Shown here one piece after another: positions 54,469-64,000 of a stretch of DNA of 64,000 nt (its first letter is position 1; every line of letters begins with the position of its first letter). Source of the stretch: Symsagittifera roscoffensis (lineage: Eukaryota; Xenacoelomorpha; Acoela; Convolutidae); contig NC_087063.1 of NCBI RefSeq assembly GCF_963678635.1, forward strand, positions 60,396,759 to 60,460,758, in the 5' to 3' direction. Under the pieces are notes generated by a model. That model had not been told where the DNA came from, ran no database searches, and saw only the letters and a program-made list of their open reading frames with translations. The translations under genes and the position numbers were made by a program.

Positions 54469-55983
54469 TTAAATATTCGAAAAAACGTTTAAAACCTCCC
54501 AGCCCGCCGACCGAAGATTAGTCTTTAGGGATCCCAGTATACTGATCGGTTGCTTGTTGTAATCTACGAATTTGGTTTGTAAGTTCAGTTTTCCTGACGG
54601 AATGAATCTTACTTTGCTTGATTTTTCCATAATTTCCTTCGCCAACGCCCAATTGAGAAATGAAACTGGGCTTCCCGTGTCCACTGTTATTTGTATTATT
54701 TGGTTATCGATTCGTACCATGGCCTTTAGTGATTTTACTCGTTTCAATGTTGGATCTCGAATCGAATCTATTTTCTGAACACGTAACATTTTTGCATTTG
54801 AATTGTTCCTCATTTCATTGATTCGATCTTTCACATATTTTGAAACTCTCTCGTTTTCCGGTTGATAGGTTTGTATCGACATAACTTCAAACTCACTACA
54901 TGACCCAACACTTTCACTTATCTGATCGCATTCTTCTACCGATCCTTCCGAGTCTTCTGCAACTTCGCTTACTTGTTGAGATCTGCACATTTTTGCAAAG
55001 TGATTGGGTTTACCACAGTTCTTACAAGTTTTCACCATCGCTGCACAATTTTTCAAATGTCCTTGATCAAATGTCCTTCCACATCTGTTACATGATTTTG
55101 TTTTCATGTTGCGATTCTTGTTATTATTTTGTCTTTTTTTCGATTCGTTTCTGTTTCGATTCTTTGTTGTCCCTGACAAATTGCGAACTGCCATTACAGG
55201 TTCTTGTTTTGTTCTCACACCCGAGGTGTAAGTGTTACTTAATCCTCCGGTAGCCGCCGCATTTGTCTTTTGGAACGCCATTGTCGTTAACTTGCTATGT
55301 TCGAATTTTATCGCTCTTTTTAGAACCTCTTCCGGGTCTAGGGTCTCGAACGTCAACGTGTCCTTCAATGTCACGTTTTTCATTTTTGAAATAAATAAAT
55401 CGCGGACTATTTCGTTTTCCAATGTTCCCAACTCTGTTCGGGCTGCTTGCGCAGTTAACGCTGCGTGAAATGATTCCAGAGATTCTCCAGATTCTTGCAT
55501 TCTTGTAAACAGCTTGTATCTTTCGTACGTTACACATTTCACCTTTTGAAACGAAACTTCTGCCAGTTCTGTAACTTCCCTGAACATCATTTTCGATTTT
55601 TCAGCATGTGGGTTCTTTTGTAGGAAACGTTTTTTTCCTTCTGTACCCAAAGACAAAAATAATCTGGACACTAGTTTTTTTTGTACTTCGTTGTAGAAAA
55701 CATTGTATCCAACTCGTGGGCCCCTTGGCCTTCTCTCTTCGTTCTCCAACAATACTCTATCTCTTGCTAGCTTGTCTCTAAGGGTCTTCGCATTCCTCGC
55801 ATCTTCATTCTCTCCCTCTCGGGGTGTTTCTGGTCGAGGGGGTGGTTCCTCTAGTATGTCTTTTGGTTCCTCCAAAATAATCTCTGGGTACACATTTTCT
55901 TTAACCGTAACCGCCATTAGAAATTGTTCGAACCAGATTTTGAATTGCCACGGAGGATCTAGATTCGCTGACGCCCAAAACAC
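54469..55983 (-). pseudogene. Element B Gag-protease, duplicate truncated by the duplication junction
   Basis: The 504-residue frame is a near-identical copy of 50791-52503 up to residue 496, then ends in eight foreign residues read from family A DNA. Both zinc knuckles and DTG remain. The protease lacks its C-terminal third, and no RT follows, so it can only encode Gag and a partial protease. It shows a few amino-acid differences, such as Gly to Val near the second knuckle. Confidence 0.85.
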
Positions 55984-55999
55984 CGGTTATTTTGAGCTG

Positions 56000-56281
56000 C
56001 GAATCCTGCTGACTGCGCCATGTGATATGTGTTTCGATATCAATTGAAAACAAGTTGTAATTCAATACTGTATTCTGTTTATTGAATTTTAGTTTTCTTT
56101 TTCTTTGGTTTTGTTATTCGTTACTGAGAACTAGATCAGCGCTGAACAACTCTGATCTCTAACTTAACCTCAATGTCATCACACACTGTGACCTTGAGTA
56201 TACCATGAAAGTAATAACTAAGCACCGTAGGTTGGTGGTACATACATAAACAATTACTGCTACTGCAGTAGCGGTATGACA
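56000..56281 (-). repeat. Primer site and LTR of element B, duplicate
   Basis: Primer site at 56000-56020 and LTR at 56021-56281 are copies of 52520-52540 and 52541-52801 with one or two substitutions (for example gtgttgcgat against gtgtttcgat). Confidence 0.75.
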
Positions 56282-56495
56282 TGGTCTTTGCATGTTAATT
56301 TGGTTTTGTAAACAGTTGGCTGTAATTTTGTTCGCGACACGGTCTCATATCATCAGCAGGTCTCGAATAAGTGTATTCAAAACTTTATTGAGCCATAATA
56401 AAAATTTTGATTCACAAAAGAATTTTTGCTATACTAATGTGCTATTTGCAGGATAGTTCATATTATCATTTTGGGTTTAAGTCCGAGGTGATTTT

Positions 56496-57360
56496 CTCAT
56501 AGAGTAATTTCACATAAGGAATACCATTTGTTCGTCACGCTATCTTACCTTCGGCCGGATAGGTTCGTGCAACTTCTTAGTCTAATACCGTTCTTAATCT
56601 TGCTTTTATATCTCCTAGACTCAATAGATCTAGTGTATACTAGTATTTGCGAGGCTAGATATCAAGAACTGCTCTGAGGAAGATGTGAAGGAGAAATATG
56701 AGGAACACTGGTATTTGCGAGGCTAGATATCAAGAACTGTTCTGAGGAAGAGCAACTGTTTGTTAGGTTAAACTTATTCTTCTCTGGCTCAAACTATAAA
56801 CCGTTCCAGCCTTAAAATTTGTTTTAATTTTAGTCATGGATCTTGATTGGTTAGTTCTAAATTTTTTTGACAGTGATAGTTATCAACAATATAATTGGAT
56901 ATGTTCAATGTTTTTTTTTGAACTGGTTCCACCCATTCGGGGCTTAGGAAGTTTTTAAGTGTTAAGTTTGATCTTGTAAAGGGTTGATAGAGATAATTTT
57001 TTACTTCGAGTAGATTTTTTGAGTGGAGTGAAGAAAGAAGAGAAACAATTGCTTGTGAAGAGAGAAGAGATTGATGTAAGTGAGCTGAGGGATGGTGTCC
57101 ATGTTGCAGATTAATATAGTGATGTGTAATGTTTGTTCAGATGTGAGATTTTTCTGTACATGTGGTTGTTTTGGTGGTTTTAGTAAGCTGCGTTGGTTAG
57201 TTTAAGCTGGCTTTAATTCCTTCCAACCGGTATCAGAGAAAATTTAAAACGTGTGAAAGCAACTTAGAGTGGTTATCGTTTAGTTTGTCAAACTAGAAAT
57301 TCATTTTAAAGCAAGTTTATCAGTGGCGAGTTAATTTGAATTGTGTAGAAAAAGTGGCTG
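56496..57360 (-). repeat. Family A 3' LTR (partial) and 3' internal sequence, second duplicate
   Basis: This is the copy of 53016-53880 in the second 3,480-bp unit. In its context, family A RT and gag lie on the right, so this is the original 3' end of the family A copy at 56480-60240. Confidence 0.65.
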
Positions 57361-57555
57361 AAATGTGGGCGAATCAAACAAAAAAAACTAAGAAACATGA
57401 AACATAGCACACATAAAACGATAGCTTTAATTTGTTTTATTACTCATTATTATTCCGGTAATTCATAGAGGTAATTTACAGATAACAAAAAATATCTGAT
57501 AACGTTTTTACCTAAGATTAGTGGTCTAAATATGTTACATAAAAATACAGGAAAA

Positions 57556-57900
57556 GCTGCTGGTCCTATCGAGATGCCATAGAATAGTCTGTTAAATTCA
57601 TACTAATGGTATCCACTGAAAACCTGTGTTAAACGGCGATACTGTTCATCTAATGGCATTTGGTTATATGCATTATTCATATTTGCTGTTCTATAATATT
57701 GTCCGCTTAATTTTGTGAGAAATTTTTGTACCGGTTCTATGTGTTTTTTGCATATTTCACTCTAAATACTTTGAATTGGTCTGAATTCAGGGTCAGACAT
57801 TAAAAACATGTGGGGTTTTTTGATCACCACCATTATATTGACAAACTTGGTTGTTTGGAAAATCAAGTGCATCTCCAGTTGATGATTTAAAACGCTTACG
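57556..57900 (-). pseudogene. Family A reverse transcriptase fragment
   Basis: Minus-strand segments read KKHIEPVQKFLTKLSGQYYR, then TANMNNAYNQMPLDEQYRRL, and EFNRLFYGISIGPA, the RT region from before motif A to the GFxGxPxxF-like turn of Gypsy-type elements. The motif A catalytic Asp is Asn (codon AAT). Two stops are present and nothing beyond ISIGPA remains, so the palm with its YxDD is missing. Confidence 0.7.
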
Positions 57901-58140
57901 TTGTTGTTTGTGAAAAGATAAACTTTGGAAAAGAATGGAGGTTGTTATTTAAATATTCGAAAAAACGTTTAAAATGTGTTGTTTGTTTTTGTGTTTTGTT
58001 TATCTTTGATTTGTTATTTACTATTCAGAATATTATTTATTGGTATAAGCTTAATAAAAAAAAAGTATTCCTACTATTTTTTGTTTAATGTCTGTAAAAT
58101 TAAATATTTGCTTGAGTTTTTCAATCAGAAGTATATTTTG

Positions 58141-58392
58141 TTACATGGTCCTTGTTGGTATGAAGAATAATTGAATTTTGCCATACTTTGTTAGGTATGT
58201 GCCTTGTGCTCTGACTAGTTTGCTTAAAAATTTGAAAAGTTGAAGTTTGGGATGTAACGAGTGGATTTTATTCCATGTATTAACGTTAAGCATAATTGAT
58301 TCTGCTCCTGAAAGTATTGAAAATTCTAATTCGAGGTCTGGTGTTTGAAAATTGTTACTCTTTTGGCTTTTCAAAAGAAGAAGGTTGTCCAA
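58141..58392 (-). pseudogene. Family A protease fragment
   Basis: The 83-residue frame includes LELEFSILSGAESIMLNVNT and LVRAQGTYLTKYGKIQLFF. It aligns with retropepsins around the active site, but the catalytic D of a DSGA-type motif is replaced (ILSGAES), so it is inactive. It lies between gag (58462-60219) and RT (57556-57900), where a protease belongs. Confidence 0.55.
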
Positions 58393-58461
58393 TTTTTTTC
58401 GCTAGGTGGAGGTGTTTTTGTTGTTCTATTTTGATATATATCATTCATGTTTGTTTAAATG

Positions 58462-59022
58462 TCAACCATATTTGAATGAAAAAATTTCTGTTGTTCGATA
58501 AATGCTCGATTCGTTAAATGTTGAAAAAGGATACTCATTTTGGTAATTGTTAAAATTGATTTGACTCCACATTCGTGTTCTATTCTCAATAACTAATGTG
58601 CTTTTGTTTTCGTTTTCATCATCTGTGCTTTCATAGTGTATATGTTTTAGTTGCCATTTTAAAGTTTTAAAGTTTTCTATTCCTGGTGGGTCTGCAGTCG
58701 TTTCCCTTCTAGTTTGTAGTTGAATTATTTGTTGATGATATTGAGGTGTACTAATTGTAGTGTTATGATTCTGTCTATCTGAATATTGTGGGTTATTCGG
58801 ATATAGTGGTTGAGAATGTTTTTGTGATCTGTTTTGGTACTTAATATTCCTAGGTCTAATATTCCGAGTTAATTTAGTTTTCACGAGATATGTTGTTATA
58901 GTTTCTGCTATATGGTTTGTCAAACGAGTTTCGGGATCTAATATTTCAGTTATTCTTAATGCGATTTTTTCAATAATTTCTCTTGCGGTTGTTTGAAGAA
59001 TGTTCTGAGCGATCGTTTGCAT
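58462..59022 (-). pseudogene. Family A gag C-terminal part, copy 3
   Basis: The 186-residue frame matches the basic Asn/Arg/Gln-rich tail (RNIRPRNIKYQNRSQKHSQP) and the ESTDDENEN acidic end of copy 1. No knuckle is visible in this piece. Confidence 0.6.
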
Positions 59023-59444
59023 AATATCGTTTTTGGTTATTCAAATATGGTCAATTTGTATAATAATTAGAATAATTACTGTTTTTGAAGTTAGACCTTG
59101 AATAACTGTTTCTGTTCTGATTTTTCCGACTATTTGATCGACTCTGTCTATTTTGTGAATAACGATGTGAATTTTGTCTATCTGACGGTCGTCCACGAAA
59201 ATTGTTGGGATATGTTTATTGTGATCTGCTATTACTATAGCTAGGTGGGAGTGGTTTTTCTGAACAGTTTTTATTTTGATTTTTTTGGTAAGATTTGATC
59301 TTTCATCATGTATTGGTAAGAAATTTTATTCGATTCTTTATATTTGAGTGACCGATTTGACATATCGATTTTTTAATGAGGACTTTCGCTCAAAATTTGG
59401 GTTCTTTTCGAATGTACTAGGATTTGAGTAATTTTTTCAATTGC

Positions 59445-60219
59445 TTAATCATTGTTGGAGTCTTGGATGTTTTTTATGTGTGACATAGTTGTCTGAATAG
59501 TAATTACAATTCGTAACTTTATATTTTCTGTTTCTTCCAGCTTCATTGTGGTTTCTGCTTGTCCAATTTGTCTACCAATTTGCAAAAATCTATATCTGGT
59601 TAGCGAATTGATTATGGATGTAATGCTCATTTCTTGAAAATTAGTTTACTAATTTGTCTTGATAAGGTCTTCGTTAGAAGTTCTGTCATTTTCATATTTT
59701 TGTTATCAAGTAAAATCAGAGAATGAGTTTTTCAAACTACAGGAGTTTCAAATCTTACCACTAACTTTTTGTAATTTGAGCCGAGATTCAGCGAATTTCT
59801 TTACATAAAACTCTTTTGTGTTGTTTTTTTCTTATGAGTCAAACATTTCTGAAATTTTTTGTGTGAAACGGTTCCAATCTGATTTGATTTTTTTTTGGTA
59901 AAAAGGAAAAATTTTTGAGCTACGCCATCGATTTATAAGTACTGTACGTTTGTGAATCCAGTTTCGAGGAATGGGAAGTTTGTAGCTTCTGGGCTTATGT
60001 TTAAAATTAAGTTGCTGTAACGGCGTTCGAATACTCTTGGAATGAGTATTCGGGATCTGTTCCTGTGAAAACTATTAGTATGTTGCTTGATTTGAAGGAT
60101 GATGCAAACTTAAGGTATGGAATCTTTGTCAATTGGAGTGATTCTGCTGTATTGGGCATTTGTATAAAATTTGTTAATTCAGTTTTCTCAAGTTGGGTTA
60201 ATGTTATTAAAAATAACAT
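59445..60219 (-). pseudogene. Family A gag N-terminal and middle parts, copy 3
   Basis: 60007-60219 carries VFTGTDPEYSFQEYSNAVTA, the capsid-like opening also seen in copy 2. 59445-59630 carries GQAETTMKLEETENIKL, which follows it in gag order. The interval between is frame-broken. The element's 5' part beyond 60240 is missing. Confidence 0.6.
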
Positions 60220-60240
60220 TAAAAAATGTTATTAAACTAT

Positions 60241-60792
60241 TAAATTATTGCCAATCATAAATCGTTCTAGATTTTCAGAGAGGTTAAAGGGCATCTATTG
60301 TTTCTTTGAATTTCAAAAAATGAGGTTTTTTCAACGAAGTCAGTGTTTTTTTATGTTTACTAGCGTTCATGACTCTTTTTCAATCTTCGATTGGATATGT
60401 TTTATGCATGCCTGCGTTCATTACTGTTTTGAACCTTCGATTGGCAATGGTTATTAGTTTTTGATATTTAAGTCTAAAATGGGAGCTTAAAAATTGCCGA
60501 TTCGGGACAACTAAAGAGCGATACAGTTTGTTCTATTAACGCTTAAGCGACGATTTAATCCGTTGTAGAATTTGTTTCAAATTGGAATAAGGAATGCTTT
60601 TTGGTCTGTTTACTACTTGCTACATCCGAAACTTATAATTTCGTTCTTTACTTAGCTGGTCGCGTGATGATTTTCAAAGAAATAAACTTTTTTTATAAAA
60701 GAAAGCAGTCTACTAGTGGTAACATTTAAAAAAAACAGTTCGTGAAAGCAAATCACCAAATACACTTTTTTTGATTCATTATAAATTGGTTA
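60241..60792. other. Short stretch without a recognised gene
   Basis: Related cttcgattgganntg segments occur at about 60387 and 60436 as a loose direct repeat. Nothing else is recognised. Confidence 0.4.
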
Positions 60793-61127
60793 GGCCACGG
60801 GTTGGCAAAAAGCTAGTCATGCGATTATCATTAATGGAAAAAATACTTGTCATACGGTACCAAACCATTTCATTTTTTCCATTAATGGAATCGTATACAG
60901 AAGTCAGTTCAGGAATGAGACGTGGTTTTCCCTCAGGATTTAACCCCCAGAACACTCAAAGGGTTCCCCTGTATTACCATTTTCGAAAACACATTTTACA
61001 GTTATGAGGGTTGAGCAAAAAAAACAAAAAGAGACCATTTTTCTATTTTAGTACTAATTTTGCAAACTGATGGTTTTTTTCACATTTCTAGATTACTTTG
61101 TGTCATCCTTTTCGTTTTTAACTAGTC

Positions 61128-61332
61128 AAAATGATTTTCGAGGGCATCATAGGAGTCGTATGTGGGACAATCCTGTCGAAAACTAACCAACCAGTGGCGC
61201 CCAGAAAAGAAATTATTGCACAGTTTTTACCTTGTATATCTGTGCTTTTTGTTGTTTCTGCGCGCCATCGCTTGGTTGATTTTCGACAGAATCGGCTCAT
61301 ATATGATTCCTATTGTGGATTTAAAAAATGAA
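61128..61332. repeat. Hairpin of about 205 bp, probable MITE
   Basis: The first 75 bases and the inverted last 75 share aatcntgtcgaaaantaacc and a tggcgc end at roughly 70-75 percent. Both arms translate similarly on opposite strands only because of this symmetry. Confidence 0.65.
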
Positions 61333-61764
61333 TTCTGTGATGTGGGAAAACTTACAATATATGGGTTGTTTTTCCAGATGTTCAAGATATTCCGAATTAG
61401 TTTTTTAACGATTTTTTGATCGTAGAGGCTCGATACGATTTGGATAGGGATACTGCACTCGACAGCTGATTGAATGTTGAATTTGTCTGGCATTGACTTT
61501 CATCTCAAGTTTTGTTTTGTTTTTTTTTTAAATAATTTTGAGCGCCCCTTCGGTATGGCTCTGACAGGATTAGGAGCTTTGAGTTGTCTCAAACTTGTGG
61601 AGGTTTAGTGGAAAATGCAGACGAGGTTCCAATCTCTATTGTTTTCTCAATTTTCTCCATTGTTCAGAGATTGCACGCTTCATGGGTGGGTTTAATCTAC
61701 TTGCCTCTAATATACTTGCCATGTTTGATCAATGTAACAAGCTTTCCATCCAGTTTTCTAAATT

Positions 61765-62375
61765 GAAAAAAAGTGCCTATCATAAAATTTCATACTATGG
61801 AAAAATGTTGTCATACAATTTCATATCATAGAAAAAATGCTTATCCTACAGTTTCGTAGGATGGAAAAAGTGTAAATTATACAACTTATACAAATTTATC
61901 ATATAATTTCATAGAATGGAAAAAACGCTAGTCAGACAATTTCATAGAATGGAAAAAATGCTTATCATACAACTTCATAGTATGGAAAAAAAGCTTATCA
62001 TACAAATTCATAGTGTGGAAAAAATGCTTATCACACATTGTCATAGTATGGAAAAAAAGTTATCATTCAATTTAATAGTATGGAGAAAAAGCTAATCATA
62101 CATTTTCATAGTAGGGAAAAATGATTGTCATACATTTTCATAATATGGAAAGAATTTAAACCATACAACTTCATAGAATGGAAAAAATGCTTATCATACA
62201 ATTTCATAGCATCGAAAAAAGCGTATCATCCATTCTCATAGTATGGAAAAAATGCTTGTCATACAATTTCATAGTATGGAAAATTGCTTATCATACAGTT
62301 TCTCAATTTGAAAAAATGCTAACTATACAATTTCATAGTTTTGAAAAAATGCTTTCCTACAATTTCATAGCGGGG
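61765..62375. repeat. 33-bp minisatellite, about 18 units
   Basis: The unit atggaaaaaatgcttatcat then acaatttcatagt recurs with one to several changes. The unit is the same motif that ends the TIR elements (cttatcatacaatttcata), so the array probably grew from the element's own terminal sequence. Confidence 0.85.
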
Positions 62376-62496
62376 GAAAAAGCTCATTTTGCTGTTTTCA
62401 TACATATACTTTTGGTCTATGAAAATGCATTCAATAGTAGGATGTTTTTTTCATACATGAAAATTGTATGATGCGCATTTTTTGTCAACCCGTGAG

Positions 62497-63246
62497 TTTA
62501 CTTAGCTTCAATATTGTAAATATCGTTAGTCAGGGTTGATAGTCTAGCTACGAGAACTCATTTGGCTACTTGAAGGCACCAAAGAATGAGTTTTTTTTGG
62601 GATTAATCTTCAATGGCGGATTATTTATTGGATCGAGTAAAGCATCCCCAAACCAAATAGCTAAACTCAGGTTGAGCAAATAGGTGCCCCCTATATTACG
62701 ACGTCTAATTTAATGACATTCGCGATCAACTATAAAAGTTTCTAAAGCCAGCTTCGGTGCCAATGTATTTAAATATCGACAAGATCGCACGCCTTATCGA
62801 CAAGATCGCAAGATCACAAAACTTTTCATTAAGTGCTCAAAACGCCATTTTTGGCCTTTTTTCTTCAAAATTTTGCCTTCGGCAATAAAAGTACTGGCAA
62901 AAAAGGGTCTCATCTGCAATCAGGAATGTTTTGGGCGAGAGCAAAAAAAAACAAGCAAACACGACTGATTTGACATTGCATTTTCCTAAGAAGGTTGTTA
63001 AGCATACAAAGCGGCTATGATTTCTCGCATTTTAGCTACGCAAAACAATTTTTATAGATTTTGCAAAAATCTTTTGCAAGAAGGAAAAAAGAGAAAAAGT
63101 CCCGCACGTTGGCCTGTCATCACTTTCGCTATTATAGCCACAACAAATTGCTGATCAAAAATATCTTTAGGCCTCAAGTTATGAATATACCGTTTTAGAT
63201 TGCAGGATTCTCAATTCAGGACAATCGCACTGATATGAAAATACCA
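62497..63246. other. Stretch without a recognised gene
   Basis: No gene is seen. From about 63200 (gcaggattctcaattcagga) the sequence resembles the end of the element B primer site and its following leader, so the gag relic's upstream end is near 63200. No LTR similar to 52541-52801 precedes it. Confidence 0.4.
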
Positions 63247-64000
63247 GTATTTTGGTCATCCGCAATTCTAGACTCACCTTGGCAATTCATAATTGTTAAG
63301 AGCGATTTCTAATAGCAGTCACAATCAAGGAAACAGTTAATTCACAGATTATGCTTGAAGACCCGAAAGATATGCTGGAGGAACCATCTCCAATACTGAA
63401 ACACCGAAGAATGAGGAAGACGCAACTGCAAAATCAGCAAGAGATCTCAGAGACAAATTAGCCAGAGACAGTATGGCACTTGTCAACGAAGAGAAAAGAG
63501 CGCGAGGACCAAGGGCTGGTCATAAGATTTATAACAACGAGGTACTAAAGAGGCTCGTATCCAGACTACTCCCTAGAAACTGAAGGAAAGAAGAAGTTTC
63601 TAGAAAAGAAACTTCGCGCGGAAGCTTTCAAAACATCATCCAAGAAAATAATCGAGCTAGCATCGGATTCATTTCAAAAAAGGAAATGCGCAACCTACGA
63701 AAGATACAAATTCTTCACGAGAATGCAGTAACAGGGCGAGACACTAGAGGCATCTCACGTGGTATTAACTGCACAAGCAGCAAGATGTGAGTTCGGAAAT
63801 CTGGAGGACGAAATTCTTGAAGACGTTTAAAAAACTGGCACCAGAAGAGATGCTGCTTAAAAGGGCTATAAAACTTGAACATAGCAAACTGACCACAAGG
63901 GCGTCCCAGAAAACGAGTGCGGAAACAACTGCGGGGTACACAACAAATTACAATACGGGTATTGAGATAAAGCGAGAACCGATAAGGGCAGTAAGAAATT
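63247..64000 (+). pseudogene. Relic gag of an element-B-type retrotransposon, plus strand
   Basis: Frames in order match the element B Gag from its first residues: VFWSSAILDSPWQF, then AVTIKETVNSQIMLEDPKDM, KSARDLRDKLARDSMALVNE, KRARGPRAGHKIYNNEVLKR, KRAIKLEHSKLTT and, at the edge, IKREPIRAVRN. Divergence is high, with five or more shifts and stops. It is in the opposite orientation to element B and belongs to a different subfamily. It continues beyond the window. Confidence 0.85.

Larger units (their letters stand above)
51014..57973. repeat. 3,480-bp tandem duplication joining element B and family A
   Basis: 51014-54493 and 54494-57973 are head-to-tail copies. The breakpoints share only a short acctccc/aaaa overlap: left copy begins within the element B gag-protease frame, right border lies within family A RT sequence. 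They differ at a small number of sites (for example 51145 against 54625). Each unit holds part of gag-protease B, primer site, LTR B, about 190 bp of unassigned sequence, LTR A, the 3' part of family A and a family A RT scrap. Confidence 0.9.
60793..62496. mobile_element. 1.7-kb TIR element expanded by a minisatellite
   Basis: CACGGGTTGGCAAAA at the left and, inverted, CACGGGTTGACAAAA at the right match at 14 of 15 bases. They resemble the CCCGGGTTGACA ends at 37357 and 39378. The ends lead into cttgtcatacgg and attgtatgatg motifs. No transposase is seen. A hairpin (61128-61332) and the 33-bp array lie inside. Confidence 0.6.

Noticed and set aside
61118-61493. ORFs on both strands with similar peptides
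   Set aside because: The similarity is created by the hairpin symmetry of the segment and not by coding conservation.
62178-62471. 97-residue ORF with repeated QFHS motifs
   Set aside because: It is the translation of the 33-bp minisatellite; 33 is a multiple of three so the frame stays open by chance.

Overview
The window looks like an AT-rich, repeat-dominated stretch of an invertebrate animal genome. Nothing bacterial is present: there are no operons, no ribosome-binding sites and no prokaryotic RNA genes. LTR retrotransposons of two superfamilies (Gypsy/Ty3-like and BEL/Pao), hAT-type and other MITEs, minisatellites, a short pyrimidine-plus-CAG splice acceptor and one exon of a chondroitin N-acetylgalactosaminyltransferase-like enzyme fit a metazoan. 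A nematode is plausible from the compact splice signal and one weakly nematode-like broken ORF, but this is inference.

1-17,654 holds two neighbouring copies of one LTR retroelement family (called family A here) on the minus strand. Copy 1 (1-4,750) has a 5' LTR, a putative primer-binding site, leader and gag-region ORFs, and an inserted BEL/Pao reverse-transcriptase scrap. Copy 2 (6,191-17,654) keeps both LTRs, a gag with a CCHC knuckle and a third coding region near its 3' end, but has lost essentially all of pol. A third copy at 56,480-60,240 supplies the missing protease and RT pieces, both with damaged catalytic residues.

17,655-28,200 has no confident gene. It holds a broken two-frame ORF at 20,595-20,884, a near-perfect 1.37-kb tandem duplication and a 2.6-kb degenerate array of about 75-bp units. 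28,217-34,670 is a decayed plus-strand BEL/Pao element with 5' LTR, primer-binding site, gag, protease, RT, RNase H and integrase, followed by a 22-bp minisatellite (35,213-35,982). 36,000-42,200 is three tandem units of about 2 kb plus a stub, each carrying a 381-bp hAT MITE with 8-bp target-site duplications, a perfect hairpin and a CCCGGGTT-ended element.

42,240-46,780 is MITE-rich and contains the only host-like gene, the glycosyltransferase exon at 43,571-44,176 (minus). After a 200-N gap, 47,092-52,801 is a minus-strand Gypsy-like element (element B) with a 261-bp LTR, a tRNA-Ser-type primer-binding site, gag-protease, RT, RNase H and integrase, interrupted by a few stops and frameshifts. 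A 3,480-bp tandem duplication (51,014-57,973) copies its LTR and gag together with adjoining family A sequence. The right end holds a 1.7-kb terminal-inverted-repeat element filled by a 33-bp minisatellite (60,793-62,496) and a plus-strand relic of an element-B-type gag running off the end.

There is no multi-gene pathway here. The window records repeated LTR-element insertion, MITE insertion and kilobase-scale tandem duplication around a single enzyme exon.
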